Assembly: GCA_029253325.1 (NCBI GenBank)
Contig: JAQWZS010000014.1
Span: forward strand, 1-6,200
DNA: 6,200 nucleotides
From: Bacteroidia bacterium
Lineage (GTDB): Bacteria > Bacteroidota > Bacteroidia > NS11-12g > UBA9320
Reading direction: 5' to 3'
Shown here: piece after piece, positions 1-6,200 of the stretch
How the letters are laid out: each line of letters starts with the position of its first letter
Numbering within the stretch: position 1 is the stretch's first letter
Notes under the pieces: generated by a model
Databases searched by the model: none
What the model was told of the DNA's origin: nothing
What the model saw: only the letters and a program-made list of their open reading frames with translations
Made by a program: the position numbers and the translations under genes

Positions 1-363
1 GTAAGAAAGAATTTCCTTTGGAGTTTTTTATCAATGCTAATTACTTTTCATTTTGTAGCATTTTGTTGGATGTATTTTCGTGCCATTGATATAAAAACGG
101 TTGATACTATGATTCATAAAATATTTTTTGATTTTGATGTAAGCGGAATAACTAATCGTATTGAAGGTTACTGGAAGCCAATGTCTCTCATAGTGTTTGG
201 CTTTTTCATTCATTTATTACCGTACAGATTTAAGGAGAGCTCAAAGAATTTTTTCTCTAATATGCCTATTTATTTGCAAGTCGTAGGGATTAGCTTTTTG
301 ATTTTTATTATATACCAAGCAAAATCTGCTGAAATACAGCCTTTTATTTATTTTCAGTTTTGA
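1..363 (+). CDS. MBOAT-family membrane O-acyltransferase, C-terminal part (5' end outside window)
   Basis: The reading frame is open from base 1, so this is the last 120 residues of a longer protein and the internal ATG at 34 is not its start. The motif TFHFVAFCWMYFRA near residues 15-28 matches the C-terminal part of MBOAT acyltransferases of the AlgI/DltB type, where a helix ends in W-x-x-FRA. The ending PFIYFQF is common in Bacteroidota members. Three hydrophobic segments are visible, near residues 8-26, 60-76 and 94-111. Family members sit in the inner membrane and move acyl groups, usually acetyl, onto exported polysaccharides or other envelope acceptors. The conserved WHG histidine region must lie upstream of the window, so activity cannot be judged and the acceptor is unknown. 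The gene ends 20 bp before tag, so co-transcription is possible. Confidence 0.82.
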   Translation, partial: VRKNFLWSFLSMLITFHFVAFCWMYFRAIDIKTVDTMIHKIFFDFDVSGITNRIEGYWKPMSLIVFGFFIHLLPYRFKESSKNFFSNMPIYLQVVGISFLIFIIYQAKSAEIQPFIYFQF

Positions 364-383
364 CGTTTTAGTGGCGTTTTCTT

Positions 384-968
384 ATGAAAAAATTTAAACT
401 CTCAGACAACAAAAAAAGATGCGAATGGTGCTTAAAAGATGAGCTGTATGTAAAGTATCATGATGAAGAGTGGGGAGTGCCTTGTCATGATGACAATTTA
501 TTATTCGAGTATTTATTTCTTGAGACGTTTCAAGCAGGCTTGAGTTGGCATACTATTTTAAAAAAAAGAGAAAATTTTAGATTAGCTTTTGATCAATTTG
601 AGGCATACAAAATTGCAAGATACAATGCTTTTAAAGTTGATAGACTTTTCAAAAATCAAGGAATTATAAGACATAAAGCAAAGATTTTAGCAGCTATAAA
701 TAATGCCCAAAAATTTTTAGAAATTCAAAAAGAATATGGGTCATTTGATAAGTACATCTGGCAATTCACAAACTATAAAACATTAGTAATAAAAATTGCT
801 ACATGGGATGACGTAAAGCCAAAGATACCTCAAAGTGATGCAATGGCTCTAGATCTCAAAAAGCGTGGTTTTAAATTCATTGGCAGCATTACATGTATGG
901 CATATATGGAGGCTATTGGAATGGTCAGTGACCATTTTAATTACTGCTGGAAAATTAAAATGGCATAA
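384..968 (+). CDS. tag: DNA-3-methyladenine glycosylase I (Tag)
   Basis: This 194-residue protein is close in length to E. coli Tag (187 residues) and collinear with it. Tag is a cytosolic base-excision repair enzyme of the helix-hairpin-helix superfamily that removes 3-methyladenine from alkylated DNA. The zinc-binding residues align as C13 (RCEWC), H26 (YHDEEWG), H184 and C188 (SDHFNYC). The base-pocket residues align as Y25, E47 (FLETFQAGLSW) and W55. Other family signatures are LKKRENFR, IIRHKAKI and LKKRGFKFIGS. All key residues are present, so it is probably active. The ATG at 384 puts RCEW at the expected distance, with about nine extra N-terminal residues relative to E. coli. It lies 20 bp after the MBOAT gene and 52 bp before the RnfD-like gene. 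No obvious SD or alkylation-response operator is seen. Confidence 0.97.
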   Translation: MKKFKLSDNKKRCEWCLKDELYVKYHDEEWGVPCHDDNLLFEYLFLETFQAGLSWHTILKKRENFRLAFDQFEAYKIARYNAFKVDRLFKNQGIIRHKAKILAAINNAQKFLEIQKEYGSFDKYIWQFTNYKTLVIKIATWDDVKPKIPQSDAMALDLKKRGFKFIGSITCMAYMEAIGMVSDHFNYCWKIKMA

Positions 969-1020
969 AAGTTGCTCACCTTATAAACCATAAGAGGTAT
1001 TAACACTAAATAGATTTCTT

Positions 1021-1398
1021 ATGAAAACTTTGATTAGAGTATTAAAACATGAAATAAATGACCCGAGGTACTTTCAAATAATTTTTTTGGGATCTTTTTT
1101 ATTGTTCGGTATTAGCTATCTAGATTGGGATGCTAATGTCTTGACATACTCAGTATTCATTGCTATAGCTATAATTACTCAAGTATCATTTGCATTTTTT
1201 ACAACTAAAAATTATGCTTCAATAAAAAGCGGAATTATCACTGCATTGGGATTATGCTTATTACTAAAAACAGGAGAGTTGTGGGTAGCGTCTTTGGGAG
1301 CCTTTGTAGCAATTTCATCCAAATATATTTTAAGGTTGCGTGGTAAGCATATTTTTAATCCAGCAAATATTGGTATTATAGTTTATATTACTGACTAA
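1021..1398 (+). CDS. RnfD-like protein, N-terminal fragment of the split gene
   Basis: This ORF of 125 residues is the front half of the interrupted RnfD-like gene. It starts with a short polar stretch and then has four hydrophobic segments, near residues 17-36, 40-60, 70-84 and 87-104. The family motif GKHIFNPAN follows near residues 108-116. The protein then ends after IIVYITD, in the middle of what should be the next membrane helix, which is why truncation is inferred. ATG 1021 is the only reasonable start; the 52-bp leader from tag holds no clear SD at normal distance. On its own the fragment lacks the conserved TDP motif found in the second half, so it is unlikely to function alone. Confidence 0.6.
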   Translation: MKTLIRVLKHEINDPRYFQIIFLGSFLLFGISYLDWDANVLTYSVFIAIAIITQVSFAFFTTKNYASIKSGIITALGLCLLLKTGELWVASLGAFVAISSKYILRLRGKHIFNPANIGIIVYITD

Positions 1399-1435
1399 TC
1401 AAGCATGGATAAGTCCGGGTCAATGGAGGAGCAGC

Positions 1436-1840
1436 ATGCTTTTGTGGTTTTTTATTGGTGCTGCAGGTTTGATGATGCTTTTAAAAGTGAGTAGATTAGA
1501 CACGACAGTAGCTTTTTTTTTAACATTTGGATTATTGTTATTTTTTAGAAGTGTGGTTTATCTTGGATGGGAGCCAGAGGTTTGGTGGCATCAGATGAGT
1601 AACGGCACCTTGCTATTGTTTGCCTTTTTTATGATTACGGACCCTATGACAATACCCAACCATGCTAAGGCACGAATAATTTGGTCTATAGGTTTGGCAA
1701 TTACTCTTTTTATAGCATCAAGCTTTTTTTACATACAAACAGCGGCTATTTGGATTCTCTTTTTTATTAGTCCTTTTACCCCCTTGTTTGATCAATTTTT
1801 TCAACAAAAAAAATACGAATGGAATACACTGAATAGATAA
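1436..1840 (+). CDS. RnfD-like protein, C-terminal fragment of the split gene
   Basis: This ORF of 134 residues is the back half of the interrupted RnfD-like gene. It has hydrophobic segments near residues 2-18, 23-45 and 55-69, and a long region near 83-119. The family signature FAFFMITDPMTIP (about residues 61-73) corresponds to the AFF-x-x-TDP motif of RnfD/NqrB proteins. The frame is open upstream of the ATG back to 1382 and encodes conserved family sequence there (AWISPGQW), so ATG 1436 is probably not the ancestral start. It is nevertheless preceded by GGAGG at 1425-1429, six bases from the ATG, so separate translation is conceivable. DUF2330 begins 26 bp after its stop. Confidence 0.55.
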   Translation: MLLWFFIGAAGLMMLLKVSRLDTTVAFFLTFGLLLFFRSVVYLGWEPEVWWHQMSNGTLLLFAFFMITDPMTIPNHAKARIIWSIGLAITLFIASSFFYIQTAAIWILFFISPFTPLFDQFFQQKKYEWNTLNR

Positions 1841-1866
1841 TTACTTAATAATTAAAATAAAAGAAT

Positions 1867-3309
1867 ATGAAAAAAATAATTTTATCAATGATGGCTATTT
1901 GCTCGATAGGTCAGTTAGCCAAAGCGTTTTGCGGTTTTTATGTAGCCAAAGCAGGAACAGAGTTATACAATCACAAATCTGAAGTGATTTTGGTCCGAGA
2001 CGGAGATCAGACTTTTATTACGATGAGTAATGATTTTGAAGGTGATGTAAAAGATTTTGCAATGGTGGTACCAATACCCAATGTTATTTCTCGAAAAGAC
2101 ATCCAGATTGCAGATCGATCGATTTTCTCTAAACTCGATGCATATTCTGCTCCTCGATTGGTGGAGTATTATGATGACAATCCATGCATGATAGATTATA
2201 CACTTGATACCAGAGAAATTCATACACCATCTGCTACGTTAAGCTCCATTATAGAAAAAGAAGCGAAAAAGCATCAAGTAAAAATAGAAGCGAAATATAA
2301 TGTGGAGGAGTATGAGATACTGATATTGAGTGCCAAGAAGTCGTCTGGACTTAAAAATTGGCTCCTCGAAAATGACTATAAAATACCTGCAAAAGCAGAA
2401 AAAGTATTGGAGCCTTATATCAAGAGTGGTTTGAAGTTTTTTGTGGTAAAAGTAGATTTGGACAAGTATAATTCTGAGGCAAATGATGGGTTTTTGAGAC
2501 CACTGCAGATAAAAGTAAAAACAGACAAGTTTATGCTACCTATACGTTTGGGAATGGCAAATTCTGTGGGAGAGCAAGATATGATTGTATATGCTTTTTC
2601 TAAAAAAGGCAGGGTGGAATGTTCGAATTATAGAACGGTTAAAATGCCTACAGGAAACAATATTCCTACATTCATTAAACCAAAATTTGGACCGTTTTAT
2701 AAGGATTTGTTTAAGAAAAAATACAAAAAAGAAGGTAAAGATGTAGTTTTTTTGGAGTATGCATGGAATGTAACTCCCTCATGGAGAGGCATGAAATGTG
2801 ATCCTTGTGTAGGAAATCCCCCTAAGCAAAAAGAATTTATAATGGCGGGGGTGCCATGGTATGAAAACACAAGTTCCCAGACTTATTTTACAAGACTGCA
2901 TGTACGATATTCGTTAAAAAACTTTCCAGAGGATTTATTTTTTATAGAAACTCCAAACAAAGAGCATTATCAAGCTCGATATGTCATTAGGCATCCTGCA
3001 AAGGGAGACTTGTCTTGTGATATGGGAGTGGAATATTTGGAAGCACTCAAGAAACGAAGAATGGAAGAATTGAATTCTATTGCATCGTTAGCAATTTGGG
3101 ATATTCGAAAATATACAGACTACGTTGAGTCAGGTAAGATTAAATCAGTCGTGAACGAATCAGAGAATAAGGAAAACATATTACCATTTATTTTTAAAGA
3201 CAATAATGGAGGAAATAGGAGATATCAACCTTTAATGGTTGTAACATTCATCCTATTATCAGTATACCCACTAAATGCTTTTGTGAGAAGATTAAGGTCT
3301 GCTAAATAA
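1867..3309 (+). CDS. DUF2330 family exported protein with C-terminal membrane anchor
   Basis: This 480-residue protein belongs to DUF2330 (COG4402-like), a family without established function. It has a signal peptide (KK charge, hydrophobic residues 4-15, likely cut AKA|FCGF after residue 20). It then shows family hallmarks: FCGFYVAKAG, VILVRDGDQT (40-49), NDFEGD (55-60), FAMVVPIP (64-71), LDAYSAPRLVEY (90-101) and NPC (C107). A CDPC pair (C311, C314) lies in a conserved W/P-rich stretch and C384 follows. The helical MGVEYLEALKKRRMEEL stretch (386-402) precedes a transmembrane helix near 455-472 ending in a basic RRLRSAK tail. The inferred topology is a large periplasmic domain held by the C-terminal helix; the cysteines could form disulfides there. 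The 26-bp gap after the RnfD-like gene suggests one operon. The leader is A-rich without an SD, as usual in Bacteroidota. Confidence 0.88.
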   Translation: MKKIILSMMAICSIGQLAKAFCGFYVAKAGTELYNHKSEVILVRDGDQTFITMSNDFEGDVKDFAMVVPIPNVISRKDIQIADRSIFSKLDAYSAPRLVEYYDDNPCMIDYTLDTREIHTPSATLSSIIEKEAKKHQVKIEAKYNVEEYEILILSAKKSSGLKNWLLENDYKIPAKAEKVLEPYIKSGLKFFVVKVDLDKYNSEANDGFLRPLQIKVKTDKFMLPIRLGMANSVGEQDMIVYAFSKKGRVECSNYRTVKMPTGNNIPTFIKPKFGPFYKDLFKKKYKKEGKDVVFLEYAWNVTPSWRGMKCDPCVGNPPKQKEFIMAGVPWYENTSSQTYFTRLHVRYSLKNFPEDLFFIETPNKEHYQARYVIRHPAKGDLSCDMGVEYLEALKKRRMEELNSIASLAIWDIRKYTDYVESGKIKSVVNESENKENILPFIFKDNNGGNRRYQPLMVVTFILLSVYPLNAFVRRLRSAK

Positions 3310-3335
3310 CTTATTTTATACAGGTCGAATTTTGT

Positions 3336-3343
3336 TAGCTTTG
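3336..3343 (+). promoter_or_regulatory. Candidate Bacteroidota -7 element (TAnnTTTG) before the small membrane protein
   Basis: TAGCTTTG fits the TAnnTTTG -7 consensus of the Bacteroidota housekeeping sigma factor exactly. A matching TTTG -33 box is weak: only a T-rich stretch near 3311-3318 lies at about the right distance. With the usual spacing, transcription would begin within a few bases of the ATG at 3351, giving a leaderless or nearly leaderless mRNA. It would separate this gene and the radical SAM gene from the DUF2330 unit, which ends 41 bp earlier. Confidence 0.45.
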
Positions 3344-3350
3344 CTCACAA

Positions 3351-3824
3351 ATGGGTTTGACCAAATCATATTCAATAATTGGGTTTATAGTGACACTGAT
3401 ATTATCGTTCATTATAGCTAGTAATATTGAATCTTATCGTCACCCGGAGAGTGTTAATTTTTTAAGAGATAGTCTACTTGAGTCATTAGAATTTCAAAAA
3501 GAAAAGTCAGATAATCCAACTTTGGACGGAACATTTGATCAGTTTATCTCTGATTTAGAGTATAATCTCATTGAAAGACGGTATAAAAAACTCAGTTTGA
3601 CTCGAATAATAGGCTGCATCGTTGCTCTTTTTGGAAGTGTTTTCTTAAGACAGAAGAAAAAAATAGGGTTACATTTATTTCTAGGTGGTAGCTTATTTGC
3701 TTTGGTGGGTAGTTTTTATTTTACAGGGTTCAGTTTATCGGGTTGGGTATTAAACTTCAGTTTTCTCGTTTTCACACTCATAAGTGGCTTGTATTTCATC
3801 AAAAAAAGGATTCATCTTATTTAA
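3351..3824 (+). CDS. Small membrane protein of unknown function
   Basis: I do not recognise this 157-residue protein. It has a hydrophobic N-terminal helix (about residues 8-24), then a polar, charged stretch (about 25-80). Three more hydrophobic segments lie near 85-99, 106-124 and 130-149, and the tail is basic (KKRIHLI). This suggests four membrane spans with one soluble loop of about 55-60 residues after the first. The loop is rich in Glu, Asp, Ser and Lys and contains no cysteine or histidine-rich motif. Its TAA overlaps the ATG of the radical SAM gene by one base (TAATG), so the two are probably translationally coupled and may act together. The start at 3351 is the only ATG before the first helix and follows a candidate promoter closely. 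Confidence 0.72.
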   Translation: MGLTKSYSIIGFIVTLILSFIIASNIESYRHPESVNFLRDSLLESLEFQKEKSDNPTLDGTFDQFISDLEYNLIERRYKKLSLTRIIGCIVALFGSVFLRQKKKIGLHLFLGGSLFALVGSFYFTGFSLSGWVLNFSFLVFTLISGLYFIKKRIHLI

Positions 3825-4849
3825 TGTCTAGAAGAGCTATTCTAACCGATGGGTTACTTTACCTGAAAACCTTAACTCCATTGCGTTTGATTAACGCTTT
3901 TAAAATTTTCGTAAGTTATCACGTCAGTAAGCGGCTAAAAAAAAATTATCACTCAGGCTATCCTGTTGCGATTTCAATTGAGCCAACAACTAGTTGTAAC
4001 TTGAGATGCCCAGAATGTCCGAGCGGTCTACGATCGTTTAGTAGACCCATAGGAATGCTCGAACCAGAGCTTAACAAATCAATCATTGATCAGCTCCACA
4101 AGGAACTGACCTATATTACGTATTACTTTCAAGGAGAACCTTATTTAAATAAAGATTTTCTTTCAATGGTAAGTTATGCAACTGAACGAAATATTTATAC
4201 TGCAACTTCAAGTAATGGGCATTATTTTAACGATAAAAATTGCCAAAAGACTGTTGAAAGTGGACTGAATCGTCTAGTTATCTCCATTGATGGAACGAAT
4301 CAAGAAAGTTATTCCAAATATCGGATAGGTGGGGATTTTAAAAAGGTAGTTGAAGGAACAAAAAATATGGTTGAATGGAAGAGACAATTAAAATCAAATA
4401 CACCATTTATCATATGGCAATTCATTGTTTTTAGGCACAATGAAAGTGAAGTTGATGATATCAAAGAAATGGCCAAAGAACTAGGGGTAGATCATCTAGC
4501 CATAAAAACTGCTCAGATATATAACTTTGAATCAGGGAGCGATTTATTACCACAAAACCCGAAGTATTCGAGATACATAAAAAAAGGCTTGTCCTACAAA
4601 ATAAAAAATGGTTTGTTGAGTCATTGTTGGAGGATGTGGCACGCCTGTGTTGTTACTTGGGATGGAAAAATAGTTCCATGTTGTTTTGATAAAGATGGGA
4701 CTTATCAATTGGGAGGTCTTGTTAAACAATCGTTCAAATCAATTTGGAAAGGAGACGAGTATAATCGGTTTAGAAGGTTAATTTTAAAAAGCAGAAGCAA
4801 TATAGATATTTGTCAAAATTGTTCTGAAGGTACAAAAATTCGCGGGTGA
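3824..4849 (+). CDS. Radical SAM/SPASM domain protein
   Basis: From ATG 3824 the protein has 341 residues. The radical SAM cluster motif is CNLRCPEC (C58, C62, C65; Cx3Cx2C), which binds the 4Fe-4S cluster that cleaves S-adenosylmethionine. GEP at 104-106 matches the SAM amino-group motif, and LVISIDG is a later barrel strand. The C-terminal part looks like a SPASM domain with auxiliary-cluster cysteines: C-x6-C in CWRMWHAC, the PCCFD pair, and the final CQNC (C330, C333). Such enzymes often modify peptides, but the substrate here is unknown and no small precursor peptide is visible beside it. The basic, amphipathic N-terminus before residue 45 is typical of a Bacteroidota subgroup. An in-frame ATG at 3743 lies inside the upstream gene. 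ATG 3824, overlapping that gene's stop, is preferred because translation would be coupled. Confidence 0.92.
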   Translation: MSRRAILTDGLLYLKTLTPLRLINAFKIFVSYHVSKRLKKNYHSGYPVAISIEPTTSCNLRCPECPSGLRSFSRPIGMLEPELNKSIIDQLHKELTYITYYFQGEPYLNKDFLSMVSYATERNIYTATSSNGHYFNDKNCQKTVESGLNRLVISIDGTNQESYSKYRIGGDFKKVVEGTKNMVEWKRQLKSNTPFIIWQFIVFRHNESEVDDIKEMAKELGVDHLAIKTAQIYNFESGSDLLPQNPKYSRYIKKGLSYKIKNGLLSHCWRMWHACVVTWDGKIVPCCFDKDGTYQLGGLVKQSFKSIWKGDEYNRFRRLILKSRSNIDICQNCSEGTKIRG

Positions 4850-4862
4850 ATTAGTAAAATTA

Positions 4863-4895
4863 TTTTTGAAGTTTAGTCATAATAATGTAATATTG
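4863..4895 (+). promoter_or_regulatory. Candidate Bacteroidota promoter for the OmpA-family gene
   Basis: A TTTTTG box at 4863-4868 (-33 type) is followed after 19 bases by TAATATTG at 4888-4895, which matches the TAnnTTTG -7 consensus at all but one position. Spacing is as expected for the Bacteroidota primary sigma factor. Transcription would start near 4900-4903, leaving a leader of about 15-18 bases that is rich in A and T with no SD, typical of highly expressed genes in this phylum. Confidence 0.5.
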
Positions 4896-4917
4896 CTTAC
4901 TTAAAAAGTTTAAAATT

Positions 4918-6200
4918 ATGAATAAAAACCTACTCAAATCAAGTCTCTTCCTATTAATATTTTCATCATTCTTTGTTAATGCTCAGACGTCATACAAGAA
5001 ATTTGGGTTTGAGGTAAATGGTGGTCTTCGCGAGTATCATGGTGATTTAGGTTCGTCATTATACTTTAAAAATAGTCCTGATTATCAGGGTATTGGTGGA
5101 GCTTTTGGTATGTATATCAACTCATCCTTTGATGTTAATATTTATGGTAGTGGTGGGGATATCGGTTTTTATAAGACCATATATGACGTTGAGAGAGCAG
5201 ATTACACTAGGGTTGGATTTAGATCACGAGTAACCGAGGGAATGATTGGGTTAACCTATAAATTTAACAATGGTTATATCCTTGATGAAGATGCAAGATT
5301 CAAGCCTTTTATTAGAGCTGGATGGGGTGCTATGTCGTCTGTTTCAAAATTCACACCTGAAACATTGAGCCCTAAATATGAAGGTTACCGTTTAGATAGA
5401 TCTTGGATTGCTTCTCACTGGAATGCTGGTCTAGGACTAAAAGTGAGAGTGTCTGATGGTATTGACTTAGTAATTAGTGAGCAGTTCAATTACTCGTTTG
5501 ATGATAATTACGATGCAAGTCCATACGTGGTTTCTGGTGCACGTTTGAATAGTGCTCAAGAAGGCAACAAACCACTACATGACATTTATGCATATCACTC
5601 TTTTGGGTTGGTATTTAACTTTGGTGGAGATGGGGGAAGCTCATATAGAATTAAAGATGAGGATGATGACGGAATTAGTGATGATTTTGATATCTGTCCT
5701 AATACACCAATCAATTATGCTGTCGATACAGTTGGGTGTCCAATGGATGACGACAAAGATGGCGTGATAAATGAAGATGATAAGTGTCCTGATGTACCTG
5801 GATTACCTGAATTTAACGGATGTCCAGATTCAGATGGTGACGGTATTGTTGATTCTGAAGATAAGTGTCCTAAAGTTTCAGGTTTAGCTGCATTCAACGG
5901 ATGTCCAGATTCAGATGGTGATGGTATTGTTGATTCTGAAGATAAGTGTCCACTCAAGGCAGGAACTGCAGAAGGACAAGGATGTCCAGATTCAGATGGC
6001 GACGGTATTTACGATCACGTTGATGTTTGTCCAGCTACTCCAGGAATAGTGGAGAATAAAGGTTGCCCTGAAATTAAGGAAGATATCAAAGAGAAAATAA
6101 GACTCGCTGCCAAAGGAATATTCTTTGAAAGTGGAAAAGACATTATCAAGTCTGAGTCTTTTGAGAATTTAAATGTCTTAGCTGAAATTATGAAAGAGTA
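4918..6200 (+). CDS. OmpA-family outer membrane protein with TSP3 repeats (3' end outside window)
   Basis: The frame from ATG 4918 stays open to the window end, giving 427 residues of an unfinished protein. A signal peptide (hydrophobic residues 9-20) is probably cut at VNA|QT after residue 22. Residues about 24-241 alternate polar and aromatic residues, with many Gly and Tyr and an early GLREYHGDLG motif. This looks like an outer-membrane beta-barrel of the kind fused to OmpA domains in Bacteroidota. Residues 247-384 hold five thrombospondin type-3 repeats of 27-29 residues. Each has a D-x-D-x-D-G calcium-binding loop and a Cys-Pro pair. From about 391 the sequence (IFFESGKDIIKSES) is the start of an OmpA C-terminal domain, which binds peptidoglycan. 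The protein probably links outer membrane and cell wall. It has its own candidate promoter and lies 68 bp after the radical SAM gene. Confidence 0.9.
   Translation, partial: MNKNLLKSSLFLLIFSSFFVNAQTSYKKFGFEVNGGLREYHGDLGSSLYFKNSPDYQGIGGAFGMYINSSFDVNIYGSGGDIGFYKTIYDVERADYTRVGFRSRVTEGMIGLTYKFNNGYILDEDARFKPFIRAGWGAMSSVSKFTPETLSPKYEGYRLDRSWIASHWNAGLGLKVRVSDGIDLVISEQFNYSFDDNYDASPYVVSGARLNSAQEGNKPLHDIYAYHSFGLVFNFGGDGGSSYRIKDEDDDGISDDFDICPNTPINYAVDTVGCPMDDDKDGVINEDDKCPDVPGLPEFNGCPDSDGDGIVDSEDKCPKVSGLAAFNGCPDSDGDGIVDSEDKCPLKAGTAEGQGCPDSDGDGIYDHVDVCPATPGIVENKGCPEIKEDIKEKIRLAAKGIFFESGKDIIKSESFENLNVLAEIMKE
5821..6063 (+). repeat. Three tandem 81-bp units encoding TSP3 repeats
   Basis: Units begin at 5821, 5902 and 5983, each opening with TGTCCAGATTCAGATGG and each 81 bp long, so they keep the reading frame. 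Over the first 50 bases, units one and two differ at a single position (GAC versus GAT). Unit three diverges after about 27 bases. A weaker 84-bp unit precedes them from 5737. They encode Cys-Pro-Asp-Ser-Asp-Gly-Asp-Gly type calcium-binding repeats. The near identity of the first two units suggests recent duplication or gene conversion. Confidence 0.85.

Larger units (their letters stand above)
1021..1840 (+). pseudogene. RnfD/NqrB-like integral membrane protein, reading frame interrupted
   Basis: Two adjacent ORFs in different frames (1021-1398 and 1436-1840) together form one RnfD-like (NQR2/RnfD/RnfE family) protein of about 272 residues. The first carries GKHIFNPANIGIIV. The second frame, read upstream of its ATG, continues with LLTNQAWISPGQW, which is what normally follows. 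The first frame stops at TAA 1396-1398 and the second has a TAG at 1379-1381, so the shift must lie in about 1382-1395. The span is 820 bp: one base too many or two too few. Restoring one AT unit in the local ATAT run would give VYILLTNQAW. About nine hydrophobic segments can be counted. No rnf or nqr partner genes are nearby, and the covalent-FMN SGAT-type motif of true RnfD is not seen. It could be a pseudogene, a sequencing error or, less likely, a programmed frameshift. DUF2330 follows 26 bp downstream. Confidence 0.82.

Noticed and set aside
979..998. Possible hairpin after tag (CTTAT 980-984 with ATAAG 990-994)
   Set aside because: The stem is five AT-rich pairs with a bulge if extended and no T tract follows, so it is not a credible terminator.
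1011..1018. TAGATTTC, similar to a -7 promoter element before the RnfD-like gene
   Set aside because: It lacks the final G and a -33 box at proper distance, and would place transcription start inside the coding sequence.
1963..2223. 86-codon ORF on the minus strand
   Set aside because: It lies wholly inside the well-supported DUF2330 gene, has no family signature and looks like a shadow frame.
3743..3823. Upstream in-frame ATG extending the radical SAM protein by 27 residues
   Set aside because: The extension lies inside the preceding gene and resembles no family sequence; ATG 3824 overlaps that gene's stop and fits coupling.
4547..4729. 60-codon ORF on the minus strand
   Set aside because: It is antisense to the SPASM region of the radical SAM gene and shows no recognisable protein features.
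4837..4852. AATTC / GAATT inverted repeat at the end of the radical SAM gene
   Set aside because: It is only five weak pairs overlapping the stop codon, without a T run; too weak to call a terminator.
5552..5767. 71-codon + strand ORF in another frame
   Set aside because: It overlaps the OmpA-family gene, whose frame encodes a continuous barrel and TSP3 repeats.
5715..5957. 80-codon minus-strand ORF with a Ser/Pro-rich repeated sequence
   Set aside because: The repetition is the reverse complement of the tandem TSP3-coding units, so it is an artefact of those repeats.

Overview
This is AT-rich chromosomal DNA, most likely from a member of the Bacteroidota, perhaps a marine Cytophagales or Flavobacteriia-like lineage. 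Four things point there. Start codons mostly follow A/T-rich stretches rather than Shine-Dalgarno sequences. Candidate promoters fit the phylum's TTTG / TAnnTTTG pattern. There is a secreted OmpA-family protein with TSP3-type calcium-binding repeats. The MBOAT, DUF2330 and radical SAM/SPASM proteins also have wording typical of this phylum. The exact genus cannot be read from the window.

Layout: every recognisable gene is on the + strand. Bases 1-363 are the 3' end of an MBOAT-family membrane O-acyltransferase. After 20 bp comes tag (384-968), DNA-3-methyladenine glycosylase I with its zinc and base-recognition residues intact. Next is an RnfD/NqrB-like integral membrane protein (1021-1840) whose frame is broken near 1382-1395, so it appears as two ORFs (1021-1398 and 1436-1840). 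After 26 bp follows a DUF2330 protein (1867-3309) with a signal peptide and a C-terminal membrane anchor. A candidate Bacteroidota promoter then precedes a small membrane protein of unknown function (3351-3824). Its stop overlaps the start of a radical SAM/SPASM protein (3824-4849). A second candidate promoter leads into an OmpA-family outer-membrane protein (4918 to beyond the window end) with a beta-barrel-like N-terminal part, five TSP3 repeats and the start of an OmpA peptidoglycan-binding domain.

The window seems to hold several short, functionally unrelated units: surface acylation, base-excision repair, an RnfD-like/DUF2330 pair, a radical SAM pair and a cell-envelope protein. Two associations look meaningful. 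One is the solitary RnfD-like protein beside DUF2330, with no other rnf or nqr gene here and no visible covalent flavin-attachment motif. The other is the translationally coupled membrane protein and radical SAM protein. I see no tRNA, rRNA, CRISPR array, insertion sequence, phage gene or convincing intrinsic terminator, and no gene-free stretch longer than 70 bp. I did not find a clearly new biological system; the RnfD-like/DUF2330 pair is the best candidate for undescribed biology.
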